A DNA stretch of 38,560 bases from Clostridia bacterium (GTDB taxonomy: Bacteria > Bacillota > Clostridia > Christensenellales > CAG-917), in the NCBI GenBank assembly GCA_900763875.1, contig CAAFLX010000010.1:1-38560 (forward strand), written 5' to 3'. Positions within the stretch are counted from its first letter, which is position 1. Each line of letters opens with the position of its first letter. Below, one piece after another: positions 8,367-15,548 of this stretch. The position numbers were made by a program, and so were the translations under genes. Below the pieces are notes generated by a model that saw only the letters and a list, made by a program, of their open reading frames with translations, did not search any database and was not told the DNA's origin.

Positions 8367-8404
8367 CACGACAAACGACCACCCCGCGGTGGCCGTTTGT
8401 CGTG
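8367..8404 (+). terminator. Probable terminator after veg
   Basis: Long stem CACGACAAACG / CGTTTGTCGTG with an inner CCACC/GGTGG, centred on a GC-rich loop. The T run comes only about 20 nt later, so this is a strong hairpin but an imperfect terminator. Confidence 0.5.
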
Positions 8405-8431
8405 CATTATTTGCAAATAACGATTTTTTAA

Positions 8432-9559
8432 TTAAATTTCGAGTGTTCCATCGGTGCAAGTAACAGTGCAAGACTGCACTGCTTTGCTCCAACTCTCCGC
8501 TTTTGATATGGCGTTCCATTGCTCCATTGTTCCGCCGAACGTAATATTTTTAAGCCCGTAACAATTTTCAAAAGCATAATGCCCTATGGTTGTCACGCTG
8601 TTCGGAATCGTCACACTGCCAAGTCCGATGCACTCGCGAAACGCTTCGTCTCCGATATCGGTCACACCGTCGGGGATAGCAACGTCGGAAAGTCCCGTAC
8701 AAAATGCAAAAGCTTGCCGCGCTATACTTTCAACGCGTCCGTCCGTCGGAATAACGCTGTTTTTGCAACCAAAAACAAGCGTTTTGCTTTGTGTTTCAAT
8801 CAAGCAATTTCCTGCGCTGTGATATTTTGCGTTGTTGCTTGCAACGGATATACTCTCGATACGGCTACACCCCATAAACGAGTGTTTGCCAATGTTTTTC
8901 ACACCGCTGCCTATATTCAATCTCGTCAAACCGCTACAACCGCCGAAAGCCCCTTCGCCTATACTTTGCACACTGTCTGGAATGGTTGCGCCCGTGAGTC
9001 CCGTGCAATAATAAAATGCGCCTGCGCCTATGCTAGTCACGCTGTTTGGAATATCGGTTTTTGTAAGATGCGAGCATCCGCTAAATGCACCTCTACCTAT
9101 ACTTTCAACGCTGCCGTCCGTCGGAATGACGCTGTTTTTGCAACCAAAGACAAGGGTTTTGCTTTGCGTTTCAATCAAGCAATTTCCTGCGCTATGATAT
9201 TTTGCATTGCCCTTTTCAACAACTATACTTTCTATTTGCGTGCAAAAGGAGAATGCCTCGTCACCTATGCTCGTCACGCTTTTGGGAAATGCAACGCTTG
9301 TAAGATTGTTACATTCGAGGAACGCTTTTTCGGCAATCGCCGTCACGGGCTTTGACTTGTGTGAGGACGGAATTTTCAAATCTGTGTCCTTGCACGTGCC
9401 GATTGCTTTCACCGTATAGCCGTTTCCGTCACTATTCAAAATGTATTCAAGACCTTGACTTGCATTATTATTTTCTAAATCACGGTTGCACGCTGCAAAC
9501 ACTGCAACCAACACGAGCAACAAAACCATTGCCATTAAAATCGGAATACGTTTGTTCAT
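8432..9559 (-). CDS. BspA-type leucine-rich-repeat lipoprotein
   Basis: A 375-residue predicted lipoprotein (lipobox FAAC, Cys24). After a short linker it carries BspA/LRR_5 repeats of about 23 residues with the pattern IP.SVTSIG..AF..C..L, for example SVTSIGDEAFSFCTQIES, SVTSIGAGAFYYCTGLTG and SVTTIGHYAFENCYGLKN. It ends with a TFGGTMEQWNAI segment often seen at the end of such proteins. BspA-type repeats usually mediate surface adhesion or protein binding. Two blocks (KYHSAGNCLIETQSKTLVFG) are nearly identical and come from a 108-bp internal DNA duplication. The start at 9559 is fixed by AAGGAGG just upstream. It has its own promoter at 9626-9654. Confidence 0.92.
   Translation of the reverse strand: MNKRIPILMAMVLLLVLVAVFAACNRDLENNNASQGLEYILNSDGNGYTVKAIGTCKDTDLKIPSSHKSKPVTAIAEKAFLECNNLTSVAFPKSVTSIGDEAFSFCTQIESIVVEKGNAKYHSAGNCLIETQSKTLVFGCKNSVIPTDGSVESIGRGAFSGCSHLTKTDIPNSVTSIGAGAFYYCTGLTGATIPDSVQSIGEGAFGGCSGLTRLNIGSGVKNIGKHSFMGCSRIESISVASNNAKYHSAGNCLIETQSKTLVFGCKNSVIPTDGRVESIARQAFAFCTGLSDVAIPDGVTDIGDEAFRECIGLGSVTIPNSVTTIGHYAFENCYGLKNITFGGTMEQWNAISKAESWSKAVQSCTVTCTDGTLEI
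8723..8830 (-). repeat. Internal 108-bp direct repeat, copy 1
   Basis: Nearly identical to 9098-9205, 375 bp away in the same gene, and in the same frame. It encodes the duplicated NCLIETQSKTLVFGCKNS block. Differences are scattered single bases. Confidence 0.9.
9098..9205 (-). repeat. Internal 108-bp direct repeat, copy 2
   Basis: Partner of 8723-8830. The duplication adds five LRR-type units between the copies; recombination between them would delete 375 bp (125 codons) in frame. Confidence 0.9.
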
Positions 9560-9625
9560 TGTCCCCCTCCTTGCCGTTTCTTTATGATTTTTGCGTTGCA
9601 ATCGACTCTCGCCGATGACGATATT

Positions 9626-9654
9626 ATTATATTCCTATAAGTTTTTACAGTCAA
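9626..9654 (-). promoter_or_regulatory. Sigma-A promoter of the LRR lipoprotein gene
   Basis: TTGACT (9649-9654), a 17-bp spacer and TATAAT (9626-9631) on the minus strand. Confidence 0.8.
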
Positions 9655-9739
9655 TACATAATATTCCGAATTTCAAAGCGCAGCGTTAGCGTCTCGATTT
9701 GCACGATATTTGCGAGAGCGTTTTTTCAAAAGATTCAGA

Positions 9740-9755
9740 ACACAACATATTGTGG
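9740..9755 (+). promoter_or_regulatory. NrdR box 1 upstream of nrdD
   Basis: ACACAACATATTGTGG matches the NrdR-box consensus (ACACwATATwTwGTGT) except near the centre and the last base. It lies 168 bp upstream of box 2, measured start to start. Confidence 0.65.
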
Positions 9756-9907
9756 TGCAAAAGAATTTTGCGGGGCGGACAGGGGGAAAATATTAGAATG
9801 CGTTAGAATGCTGTTTGCGTTTTTTTATAGGCGGTTACATATACAAAATCGGGGGTTTTCGATACACGAAAAGTGGAATTTGCAATTTTTGACATTTTGT
9901 GACAAAA

Positions 9908-9923
9908 ACACAATATGTAGTGT
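9908..9923 (+). promoter_or_regulatory. NrdR box 2 upstream of nrdD
   Basis: ACACAATATGTAGTGT is a near-perfect NrdR box about 40 bp upstream of the nrdD -35 element. NrdR is the conserved ATP-cone repressor of ribonucleotide reductase genes; its gene is not in this window. Confidence 0.8.
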
Positions 9924-9961
9924 TTCGCAAAAAAGTTTCACACTTTATTTTGCGATTGCCC

Positions 9962-9989
9962 TTGACATATCCGCCCTGCTTGTTATAAT
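9962..9989 (+). promoter_or_regulatory. Sigma-A promoter of nrdD
   Basis: TTGACA (9962-9967), a 16-bp spacer and TATAAT (9984-9989) with an extended -10 TGT. Confidence 0.85.
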
Positions 9990-10023
9990 AAAGAGGCACA
10001 TTTTCCAAGGGGGTTCAATAGAT

Positions 10024-12444
10024 ATGTTGAACATCAAAAAAAGAGACGGGAGTATAGTTCCATTCAATCTGAACAAAATCAAGGTCGCAATCGAAAAAGC
10101 GTTCACTGCCGTGAACAAAAGCTACAGCGACGACATCATCGATATGCTTGCACTCAGAGTCACCGCAACCTTCAACGACAAGGTTCAAGGCGACGTTGTG
10201 AGCGTTGAAGACATACAAGACTCGGTTGAGGTCGTTCTCATCCAATCGGGCTACGTTGAGGTTGCAAAGGCGTACATCCTTTACAGAAAGCAACACGAAA
10301 AACTCCGCGAGATGAACTCCACCATGCTCGACTACAAGAACACGGTGAACAACTATCTCAAAATCAACGACTGGCGCGTCAAGGAAAACTCCACGGTCAC
10401 CTATTCGGTGGGCGGACTTATCCTTTCCAACTCCGGTGCGGTGACGGCAAACTACTGGCTGAGCGAAATCTATGACGACGAAATCGCAAAGGCACACCGC
10501 GAGGCGCAAATTCACATTCACGACTTGTCTATGCTCACAGGTTATTGCGCAGGTTGGTCGCTCAAACAACTCATCAAAGAAGGTCTTGGCGGCATCCCCG
10601 GCAAAATCACTTCTTCGCCCGCAGGACACCTCTCCACCCTCTGCAACCAGATGGTCAACTTCCTCGGCATCATGCAAAACGAGTGGGCAGGCGCACAAGC
10701 ATTCAGCTCTTTCGACACCTACCTCGCGCCCTTCGTCAAAATCGACAACCTCTCCTACAAAGAGGTCAAACAATGCATTCAATCCTTCATCTACGGCGTG
10801 AACACCCCCTCTCGCTGGGGTACGCAAGCTCCGTTCACCAACATCACCCTCGACTGGGTTGTCCCCAACGACCTCGCGGAACTTCCTGCAATCGTCGGCG
10901 GCAAGGAGATGGACTTCAAGTATAAGGACTGCGAAAAAGAAATGGCGATGGTCAACAAGGCGTTCATCGAAATTATGATTGAGGGCGACGCCAACGGCAG
11001 AGGTTTCCAATACCCCATCCCCACCTACTCCATCACAAGAGATTTCGACTGGTCGAACACCGAAAACAACCGTCTTCTCTTCACTATGACGGCAAAATAC
11101 GGCACGCCTTACTTCTCCAACTACATCAACTCGGATATGGAGCCGAGCGACGTGCGCAGTATGTGCTGCCGCTTGCGCCTCGACCTTCGCGAACTCCGCA
11201 AAAAATCGGGCGGCTTCTTCGGCAGCGGCGAATCAACAGGCTCTATCGGCGTTGTCACCATCAATATGCCGCGCATCGCGTACGTGAGCAAAACCGAGGA
11301 CGAGTTCTTCAAAGAGCTTGAACGCCTCATGAACGTGTCGGCACGCTCGCTCAAAATCAAGAGAAACGTCATCACCAAACTCCTCGAAGAAGGGCTTTAT
11401 CCCTACACCAAGAGATACCTCGGCACGTTTGGCAACCACTTCTCCACAATCGGTCTTGTCGGCATGAACGAGGCTTGCCTCAACGCAAACTGGGTGGGCA
11501 AGGATATGACTCACAAAGAGGCGCAGGACTTCACAAAGAAAGTGCTCAACTTTATGCGTGAAAAACTCTCCGACTACCAAGAGCAATACGGCGATTTGTA
11601 CAACCTCGAAGCAACCCCGGCAGAGTCCACGTCCTACCGCCTTGCAAAGCACGACAGAGAAAGATATCCCGACATCGTCTGCGCAAGCAATATGGACAAC
11701 GTGCCCTATTACACCAACAGCTCCCACCTCCCCGTGGGCTACACCAACGACATCTTCTCCGCTCTCGACATTCAAGACGAGTTGCAAACTCTCTATACGT
11801 CGGGCACGGTGTTCCACGCCTTCCTCGGTCAACGCCTCGACAGCTGGCAAGCGGCGGCAAACCTCGTGAGAAAGATTGCCGAAAACTACAAACTTCCCTA
11901 CTACACACTCTCGCCGACCTACTCCATTTGCCAAGAACACGGCTATCTCGAAGGCGAGCAGTACACCTGCCCCATCTGCGGCAAGAAAACGGAAGTTTAC
12001 AGCCGTATCACAGGCTACTATCGCCCCGTTCAAAACTGGAACGACGGCAAGCGCGCAGAGTTCAAAGAACGCAAAGTTTACGACATCGCAGCGTCGCAAT
12101 ACCACGGCAAGCACGTTGAGGAATTTGTTTGCGACGACCAAGCCGCAGGCGGCGTCAGACCGATGCAAAAAGACGAAACGGCTCAAAACTGCAACTGCAA
12201 CAAGGGCGCGGACGAAGGCTTGTTGATTTTCACCACCAAGACCTGCCCCAACTGCAAAATGGCAAAAGCTATGCTCGACAAGGCAGGCATCGCCTACACC
12301 GTGGTTGACGCAGAGGACAACAAAGAGCAAACCCTTGCCTTCGGCGTAAAGAAAGCTCCCACGCTTCTCGTCCCCAACGGCAACGGCTACGACGTGTACG
12401 ACAACGCAAGCAAAATCAAAGGCTATATCGAATCTAGAAAATAA
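10024..12444 (+). CDS. nrdD: Anaerobic ribonucleoside-triphosphate reductase fused to a glutaredoxin domain
   Basis: An 806-residue class III reductase that makes dNTPs from NTPs by glycyl-radical chemistry. Residues 1-95 form an ATP cone (KKRDGSIVPFNLNKIKVAIEKAF). The catalytic barrel includes YCAGWSLKQLIKEGLGG and SMCCRLRLDLREL, which carry likely active-site cysteines. Near the C-terminus a zinc site (CQEHGY, then CPICG) precedes the radical loop SRITGYYRPVQNWNDG, with the radical glycine at about Gly664. Class III enzymes often end soon after this loop. Here a linker with Cys-Asn-Cys leads to a glutaredoxin-like domain (about 732-806) with redox motif CPNC (741-744) and a cis-proline-like KAPTL. 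The fused domain could supply electrons directly. The ATG at 10024 follows AAGGGGG. The activase nrdG is not nearby. Two NrdR boxes lie upstream. Confidence 0.95.
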   Translation: MLNIKKRDGSIVPFNLNKIKVAIEKAFTAVNKSYSDDIIDMLALRVTATFNDKVQGDVVSVEDIQDSVEVVLIQSGYVEVAKAYILYRKQHEKLREMNSTMLDYKNTVNNYLKINDWRVKENSTVTYSVGGLILSNSGAVTANYWLSEIYDDEIAKAHREAQIHIHDLSMLTGYCAGWSLKQLIKEGLGGIPGKITSSPAGHLSTLCNQMVNFLGIMQNEWAGAQAFSSFDTYLAPFVKIDNLSYKEVKQCIQSFIYGVNTPSRWGTQAPFTNITLDWVVPNDLAELPAIVGGKEMDFKYKDCEKEMAMVNKAFIEIMIEGDANGRGFQYPIPTYSITRDFDWSNTENNRLLFTMTAKYGTPYFSNYINSDMEPSDVRSMCCRLRLDLRELRKKSGGFFGSGESTGSIGVVTINMPRIAYVSKTEDEFFKELERLMNVSARSLKIKRNVITKLLEEGLYPYTKRYLGTFGNHFSTIGLVGMNEACLNANWVGKDMTHKEAQDFTKKVLNFMREKLSDYQEQYGDLYNLEATPAESTSYRLAKHDRERYPDIVCASNMDNVPYYTNSSHLPVGYTNDIFSALDIQDELQTLYTSGTVFHAFLGQRLDSWQAAANLVRKIAENYKLPYYTLSPTYSICQEHGYLEGEQYTCPICGKKTEVYSRITGYYRPVQNWNDGKRAEFKERKVYDIAASQYHGKHVEEFVCDDQAAGGVRPMQKDETAQNCNCNKGADEGLLIFTTKTCPNCKMAKAMLDKAGIAYTVVDAEDNKEQTLAFGVKKAPTLLVPNGNGYDVYDNASKIKGYIESRK

Positions 12445-12457
12445 GATATAATGGGAC

Positions 12458-12490
12458 GGCGGTATGGCAAAAGCCATACCGTCTTTCTTT
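12458..12490 (+). terminator. Terminator between nrdD and the reductase gene
   Basis: GGTATGGC-AAAA-GCCATACC core extended by three pairs, then TTTCTTTT. It may terminate or only attenuate, since the next gene starts 28 nt later and has no clear promoter of its own. Confidence 0.85.
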
Positions 12491-12517
12491 TCAATCGGTT
12501 TGAAAAAAGAGGTTATT

Positions 12518-13441
12518 ATGGACAAATTTGATATAATCGTGGTGGGCGCAGGCCCTGCGGGAATGACCGCCGCGCTCAACTGTTTAAGAGCAGGCAAAAC
12601 CGTTTTGGTGCTTGAAAGCGACAGCTTCGGCGGACAAATATCCTACTCTCCGAGAGTGGAAAACTTCCCCTCGTATCAAAAGATTTCGGGCGCGGAACTT
12701 ATGGACAAACTCTATGAGCAAATCTCCGAATGGGGCGCGCAAATCGAACTTGAAAGAGCGCAATCAATAGTTAAAACTCCGTTTGGGTTTGAATTAACCA
12801 CCGATTATGGCAAACACGAGTGCAAATCAATCATTCTTGCAACGGGCGTAAAACCTCGCAAAATCGGGGTTGAGCGCGAGGACGAACTTGTCGGCAGCGG
12901 CGTGAGCTATTGCGCGCTTTGCGACGGCGCGTTCTATTCGGGCGAGGACGTTTGCGTGATCGGCGACGCCAACACCGCGCTCCAATATTCCCTAGTTTTG
13001 AGCGGATATTGCAAGAGCGTGCATATCTGCACTTTGTTTGACAAATTCTTCGGCGATAAGGCACTTCTCGACCTCGTGCTTGCTCGCCCCAACGTCAAAG
13101 TCACCCACAATCTCGCCCTCAAAGAGTTTGTCGCAGATGACGAATTGTCGGCTTTGAGATTTGAAAACACCAAGACGAAAGAGCAAGTTGTCATCGATGC
13201 AAAATGCGCTTTTGTGTGCATCGGGCAAGTGCCGAACAACGCCGCATTTGCCGATATTGTGGAGCTTGACAAGGCAGGATATATCGTTGCAGACGAGAAT
13301 TGCACAACCTCTTGCGAGGGCATATTCGTTGCAGGCGACTGCCGCACCAAAAAGATTCGTCAACTTGTGACGGCTGCCTCGGACGGCTCGATTGCCGCAT
13401 TCAACGCTTGCGCTTACGTTGACAAAGTATCTGCAAAATGA
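12518..13441 (+). CDS. Thioredoxin-reductase-like flavoprotein, NADPH motifs eroded
   Basis: A 307-residue two-domain flavoprotein. The FAD site is VGAGPAGMTAAL near the N-terminus, with GIFVAGDCR near the end. The redox centre is C132-A-L-C135 followed by DGAF, the normal thioredoxin-reductase position. The NADPH domain is atypical: the usual GGGxSA loop reads GDANTA (149-154), and the HRR..R signature that binds the 2'-phosphate reads CTLFDKF (from 171). This pattern resembles clostridial ferredoxin-dependent flavin thioredoxin reductases, which lack both motifs; this is inference from family knowledge. It starts at 12518 (AGAGG upstream). It lies just downstream of nrdD-glutaredoxin and is a candidate electron donor to that fused domain. 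Plain trxB is the conservative alternative. Confidence 0.85.
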   Translation: MDKFDIIVVGAGPAGMTAALNCLRAGKTVLVLESDSFGGQISYSPRVENFPSYQKISGAELMDKLYEQISEWGAQIELERAQSIVKTPFGFELTTDYGKHECKSIILATGVKPRKIGVEREDELVGSGVSYCALCDGAFYSGEDVCVIGDANTALQYSLVLSGYCKSVHICTLFDKFFGDKALLDLVLARPNVKVTHNLALKEFVADDELSALRFENTKTKEQVVIDAKCAFVCIGQVPNNAAFADIVELDKAGYIVADENCTTSCEGIFVAGDCRTKKIRQLVTAASDGSIAAFNACAYVDKVSAK

Positions 13442-13447
13442 CATTGC

Positions 13448-13477
13448 GGCGCGGATAAATTCCGCGCCTTTATTTTG
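13448..13477 (+). terminator. Terminator of the reductase gene
   Basis: Perfect 8-bp stem GGCGCGGA / TCCGCGCC with a 5-nt loop, followed by TTTATTTTG. Confidence 0.92.
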
Positions 13478-13570
13478 CAAAATTGCAATAAAAAACACAC
13501 GTTTTTTTGCCCAAAACCACGCAAAAAACCGCAAAAAACCATATCAAAAACACATAAAAAACAAAGATTT

Positions 13571-14233
13571 ATGACCATTCTCATTGACGTTGACAACACC
13601 CTTTTGGACTTCAACGAGTGCGCAAACGAGAGCATCAAAAACGCTTGCGCCCGTTTCGGCATTGAAAATTGCGACGAGCTTTGCACAGCTTTTCACCCTT
13701 TCAACCTCTCGCTTTGGCAAGCCCTAGAAAGAAAAGAAATCACCCTTGACGAGTTGCTGGCAACAAGATTCAACACTCTTTTCGGCAGGTTGGGCATACA
13801 AGCGGACGGCATCGAATTTGAAAAACTGTTCCACGACGGACTTGCAAATTGCGCAGTCCCCGTGGACGGTGCAGGCGATTTGCTTGAATATTTGTCGCAA
13901 AAATACGATCTTTACGTTGCAAGCAATGCTCCTTTGGGACAGCAAGTGCGCCGCTTGAAAAAGGTTGACTTTGACAAATATATAAAAGGCTACTTCGTTT
14001 CGGCAGAAATCGGGCATCTGAAACCCAACAAAGAGTTTTTCGACGCTTGTTTTTCGGTGTTGAATGACAACCCGAACGACGTGTTTATGATTGGCGACTC
14101 TCTCACCGCCGACATCAACGGCGCGCGCAACTACGGCTTGAAAACCATATGGTTTGACAAATTCCAAAGCGGTGAAAAAGCCGATTGCGACTATACCGTC
14201 ACTTCCCTTTCGCAAATCAAAAACATTCTGTAA
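13571..14233 (+). CDS. HAD-superfamily phosphatase, YjjG-like
   Basis: A 220-residue HAD phosphatase with all four motifs: DVDNT (6-10, nucleophile Asp6), VASNAPLG (motif II), the lysine in HLKPNKEFF (motif III) and IGDSLTADINGARNYG (motif IV). Length, the cap region and the N-terminal DVDNTLLDF pattern fit the YjjG family, which removes phosphate from pyrimidine nucleoside monophosphates, including damaged ones. That substrate is inferred, and a generic HAD-IA phosphatase remains possible. An in-frame upstream extension to 13475 is Lys-rich low complexity overlapping the previous terminator, so the ATG at 13571 is preferred, though its ribosome site is weak. Confidence 0.85.
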   Translation: MTILIDVDNTLLDFNECANESIKNACARFGIENCDELCTAFHPFNLSLWQALERKEITLDELLATRFNTLFGRLGIQADGIEFEKLFHDGLANCAVPVDGAGDLLEYLSQKYDLYVASNAPLGQQVRRLKKVDFDKYIKGYFVSAEIGHLKPNKEFFDACFSVLNDNPNDVFMIGDSLTADINGARNYGLKTIWFDKFQSGEKADCDYTVTSLSQIKNIL

Positions 14234-14285
14234 GCGCGCATCCGACACGCTTGATTTGTGTAAATTATCACCATTTTTCCGCAAA

Positions 14286-14309
14286 AAAAGACCGCAAAAG
14301 CGGTCTTTT
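14286..14309. terminator. Bidirectional terminator between convergent genes
   Basis: AAAAGACCGC-AAAA-GCGGTCTTTT. It serves the HAD gene on the plus strand and the small gene ending at 14309 on the minus strand. Confidence 0.85.
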
Positions 14310-14467
14310 CACATCTTTGAGTCTATCAATGACAACAATATTTTTCGTCCGTCGGTGAGGTTTATATAAAACATATACCCCATCTGTTTGTCAAGATATT
14401 CCACGTCTTTCACCTCGTCCAGTTCCATCGCAATCACTTCTCCGATTTTCGTCAGCAGTTGTTCCAT
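14309..14467 (-). CDS. Small 52-residue protein of unknown function
   Basis: A short acidic protein (MEQLLTKIGEVIAMELDEVK, then a YMFYINLTDGRKILLSLIDS segment) that looks like one amphipathic helix followed by two or three beta strands. It is not recognised. It is supported as a gene by a strong GGAGGAG site before the ATG at 14467, by a textbook promoter (TTGAAA, 17 bp, TATAAT) and by a terminator. A 16-bp palindrome fills the promoter spacer, and the gene is divergent from a double-HTH regulator, so the regulator very likely controls it. It might be an effector or antagonist of that regulator; this is speculation from context. Confidence 0.7.
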   Translation of the reverse strand: MEQLLTKIGEVIAMELDEVKDVEYLDKQMGYMFYINLTDGRKILLSLIDSKM

Positions 14468-14495
14468 ACACTCTCCTCCTTCGCTTGATAACCCT

Positions 14496-14524
14496 ATTAT
14501 ATGTCCCCTTTTGGACAATTTCAA
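14496..14524 (-). promoter_or_regulatory. Promoter of the small gene, with operator in its spacer
   Basis: TTGAAA (14519-14524), 17 bp, TATAAT (14496-14501) on the minus strand. The spacer contains the perfect palindrome TGTCC-N6-GGACA (14502-14517). Confidence 0.85.
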
Positions 14525-14548
14525 GCCTTTGAGGACAAATGGGGGCAT
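14501..14548. promoter_or_regulatory. Operator-like dyad between the 52-residue gene and the double-HTH gene
   Basis: ATGTCCCCTTTTG (14501-14513) faces CAAATGGGGGCAT (14536-14548), an inverted repeat matching at 11 of 13 positions, with the smaller palindrome 14502-14517 inside the left part. The right arm lies in the upstream region of the regulator gene. This fits repression of both directions by the divergent HTH protein. Confidence 0.6.
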
Positions 14549-14585
14549 ACTAATTTTGTAGAATATTGTAGGAGATTGTCGAATT

Positions 14586-15041
14586 ATGTCGGAATTTGAC
14601 AAAAACATTTCGGAACGCTTTGCCGAACGGCTTTGCGACCTCATGCAAGAAAACCGAACGGACGTCGAGCAAATCGCTCACGACTTGCACCTCAATCCGT
14701 CCGCACTGTATAAATGGGTGAGAAAAGTTTCCGTACCGAATTTTGAAAATGCAATTTACATTGCGGATTATTTTCGCTGTTCCCTCGACTATCTGTTCGG
14801 GCTGAAAGATATTGAGGCGCAATACGCCCCTCACGCACCCGCCCAATCCTTTGATAAACACTTTTGCGCTGTCCTTGCCGAAAAGAAAGTGACCGAATAC
14901 CGCCTCGTCAAGCAAACGGGGATTTCTCGCAGCAAAATCGCCGCTTGGCGCAAAGGCACAAGTTTGCCCAGCCTTCACAGTCTTATCCTCGTTGCCACCG
15001 CCCTCGACATTTCTCTCGACTCGCTTGTTGGCAGAATCTGA
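14586..15041 (+). CDS. Transcriptional regulator with two tandem XRE-type HTH domains
   Basis: A 151-residue protein. HTH 1 is at about 10-70 (FAERLCDLMQENRTDVEQIA, then NPSALYKWVR, ending in CSLDYLFG). HTH 2 is at about 90-150 (FCAVLAEKKVTEYRLVKQTG, then RSKIAAWRKGT, ending in ISLDSLVG). Each half has the full Cro/CI-type pattern including the SLDxLxG ending, so one chain could bind a dyad like a built-in dimer. There is no ligand-binding or protease domain. AGGAG lies about 11 nt before the ATG. It is divergent from the 52-residue gene with an operator-like palindrome between them, so it probably represses that gene and itself. Repeat copy B follows immediately downstream. Confidence 0.88.
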   Translation: MSEFDKNISERFAERLCDLMQENRTDVEQIAHDLHLNPSALYKWVRKVSVPNFENAIYIADYFRCSLDYLFGLKDIEAQYAPHAPAQSFDKHFCAVLAEKKVTEYRLVKQTGISRSKIAAWRKGTSLPSLHSLILVATALDISLDSLVGRI

Positions 15042-15059
15042 CCACTTGACTACGGCGGT

Positions 15060-15410
15060 GATATTGCGGCTATGGCGCAAGCGGATAAACGAAAACTCAT
15101 TCAGGGTGTACTTATTAACGAAATGTGTCAATTCAGAGTGCGAGCCGCAACGGCGGCGAGAAAAGCGAACGCCGAGCTTGATGGACAGTACAAGCGACTG
15201 CGCCATTCTGTTGCGAAGCCGGCGCACAAAGCGCAGTGGCATAACAAAAGGACGATACTTGTCTATGCGAGTGCTGAGTGTTGTCCCCCGCTACGCGGTC
15301 ACCGTGGGTTCCCTCAAGGCACGCAGAGGGGGAACGGTGATAGGGAAAACACGTGAGGAAAGGGGAAGTTGCACTTAACATAACCTACGAAAAATTTTTG
15401 TAGAGAACGA
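15060..15410 (-). repeat. Dispersed intergenic repeat, copy B (inverted)
   Basis: Reverse-orientation copy of the element at 17-355, lying between the 3' ends of the convergent HTH and purA genes. It keeps the TCACCG/CGGTGA stem (15299-15304 with 15335-15340), the TGCGCC...GGCGCA stem (15199-15226) and the end hairpin at 15064-15080. No gene is supported in this stretch. Confidence 0.88.
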
Positions 15411-15459
15411 ATCCCTCTCTAACTTTATATAATCGCAATATTTGAATGAAGAACAAGAA

Positions 15460-15522
15460 AGAGCCGCCTTGCGAATCCGCCCAATGTACAAAACGTACAT
15501 GACAGATGAGCAAGGTGGCTCT
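15460..15522 (-). terminator. Long inverted repeat after purA, possible terminator
   Basis: AGAGCCGCCTTGC (15460-15472) pairs with GCAAGGTGGCTCT (15510-15522) with one wobble, enclosing a TGTAC/GTACA dyad. Read downstream of purA it is followed by TTTCTTGTTCTTC. It could instead be a remnant of a mobile element end. Confidence 0.5.
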
Positions 15523-15548
15523 GACGAAGTTAGGCGCAATTTAGCGCA

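Noticed and set aside
10015..11010. Long open frame opposite nrdD, and similar ones opposite purA, transketolase, the EIIC-like gene and the 912-residue lipoprotein
   Set aside because: All mirror well-supported genes, have no ribosome sites or known domains, and show the Val/Cys/Arg-rich composition of antisense shadows.
12464..12517. Upstream extension of the reductase gene beginning MAKAIPSFFS
   Set aside because: It starts inside the terminator hairpin and has no ribosome site; the ATG at 12518 has AGAGG and matches the family start.
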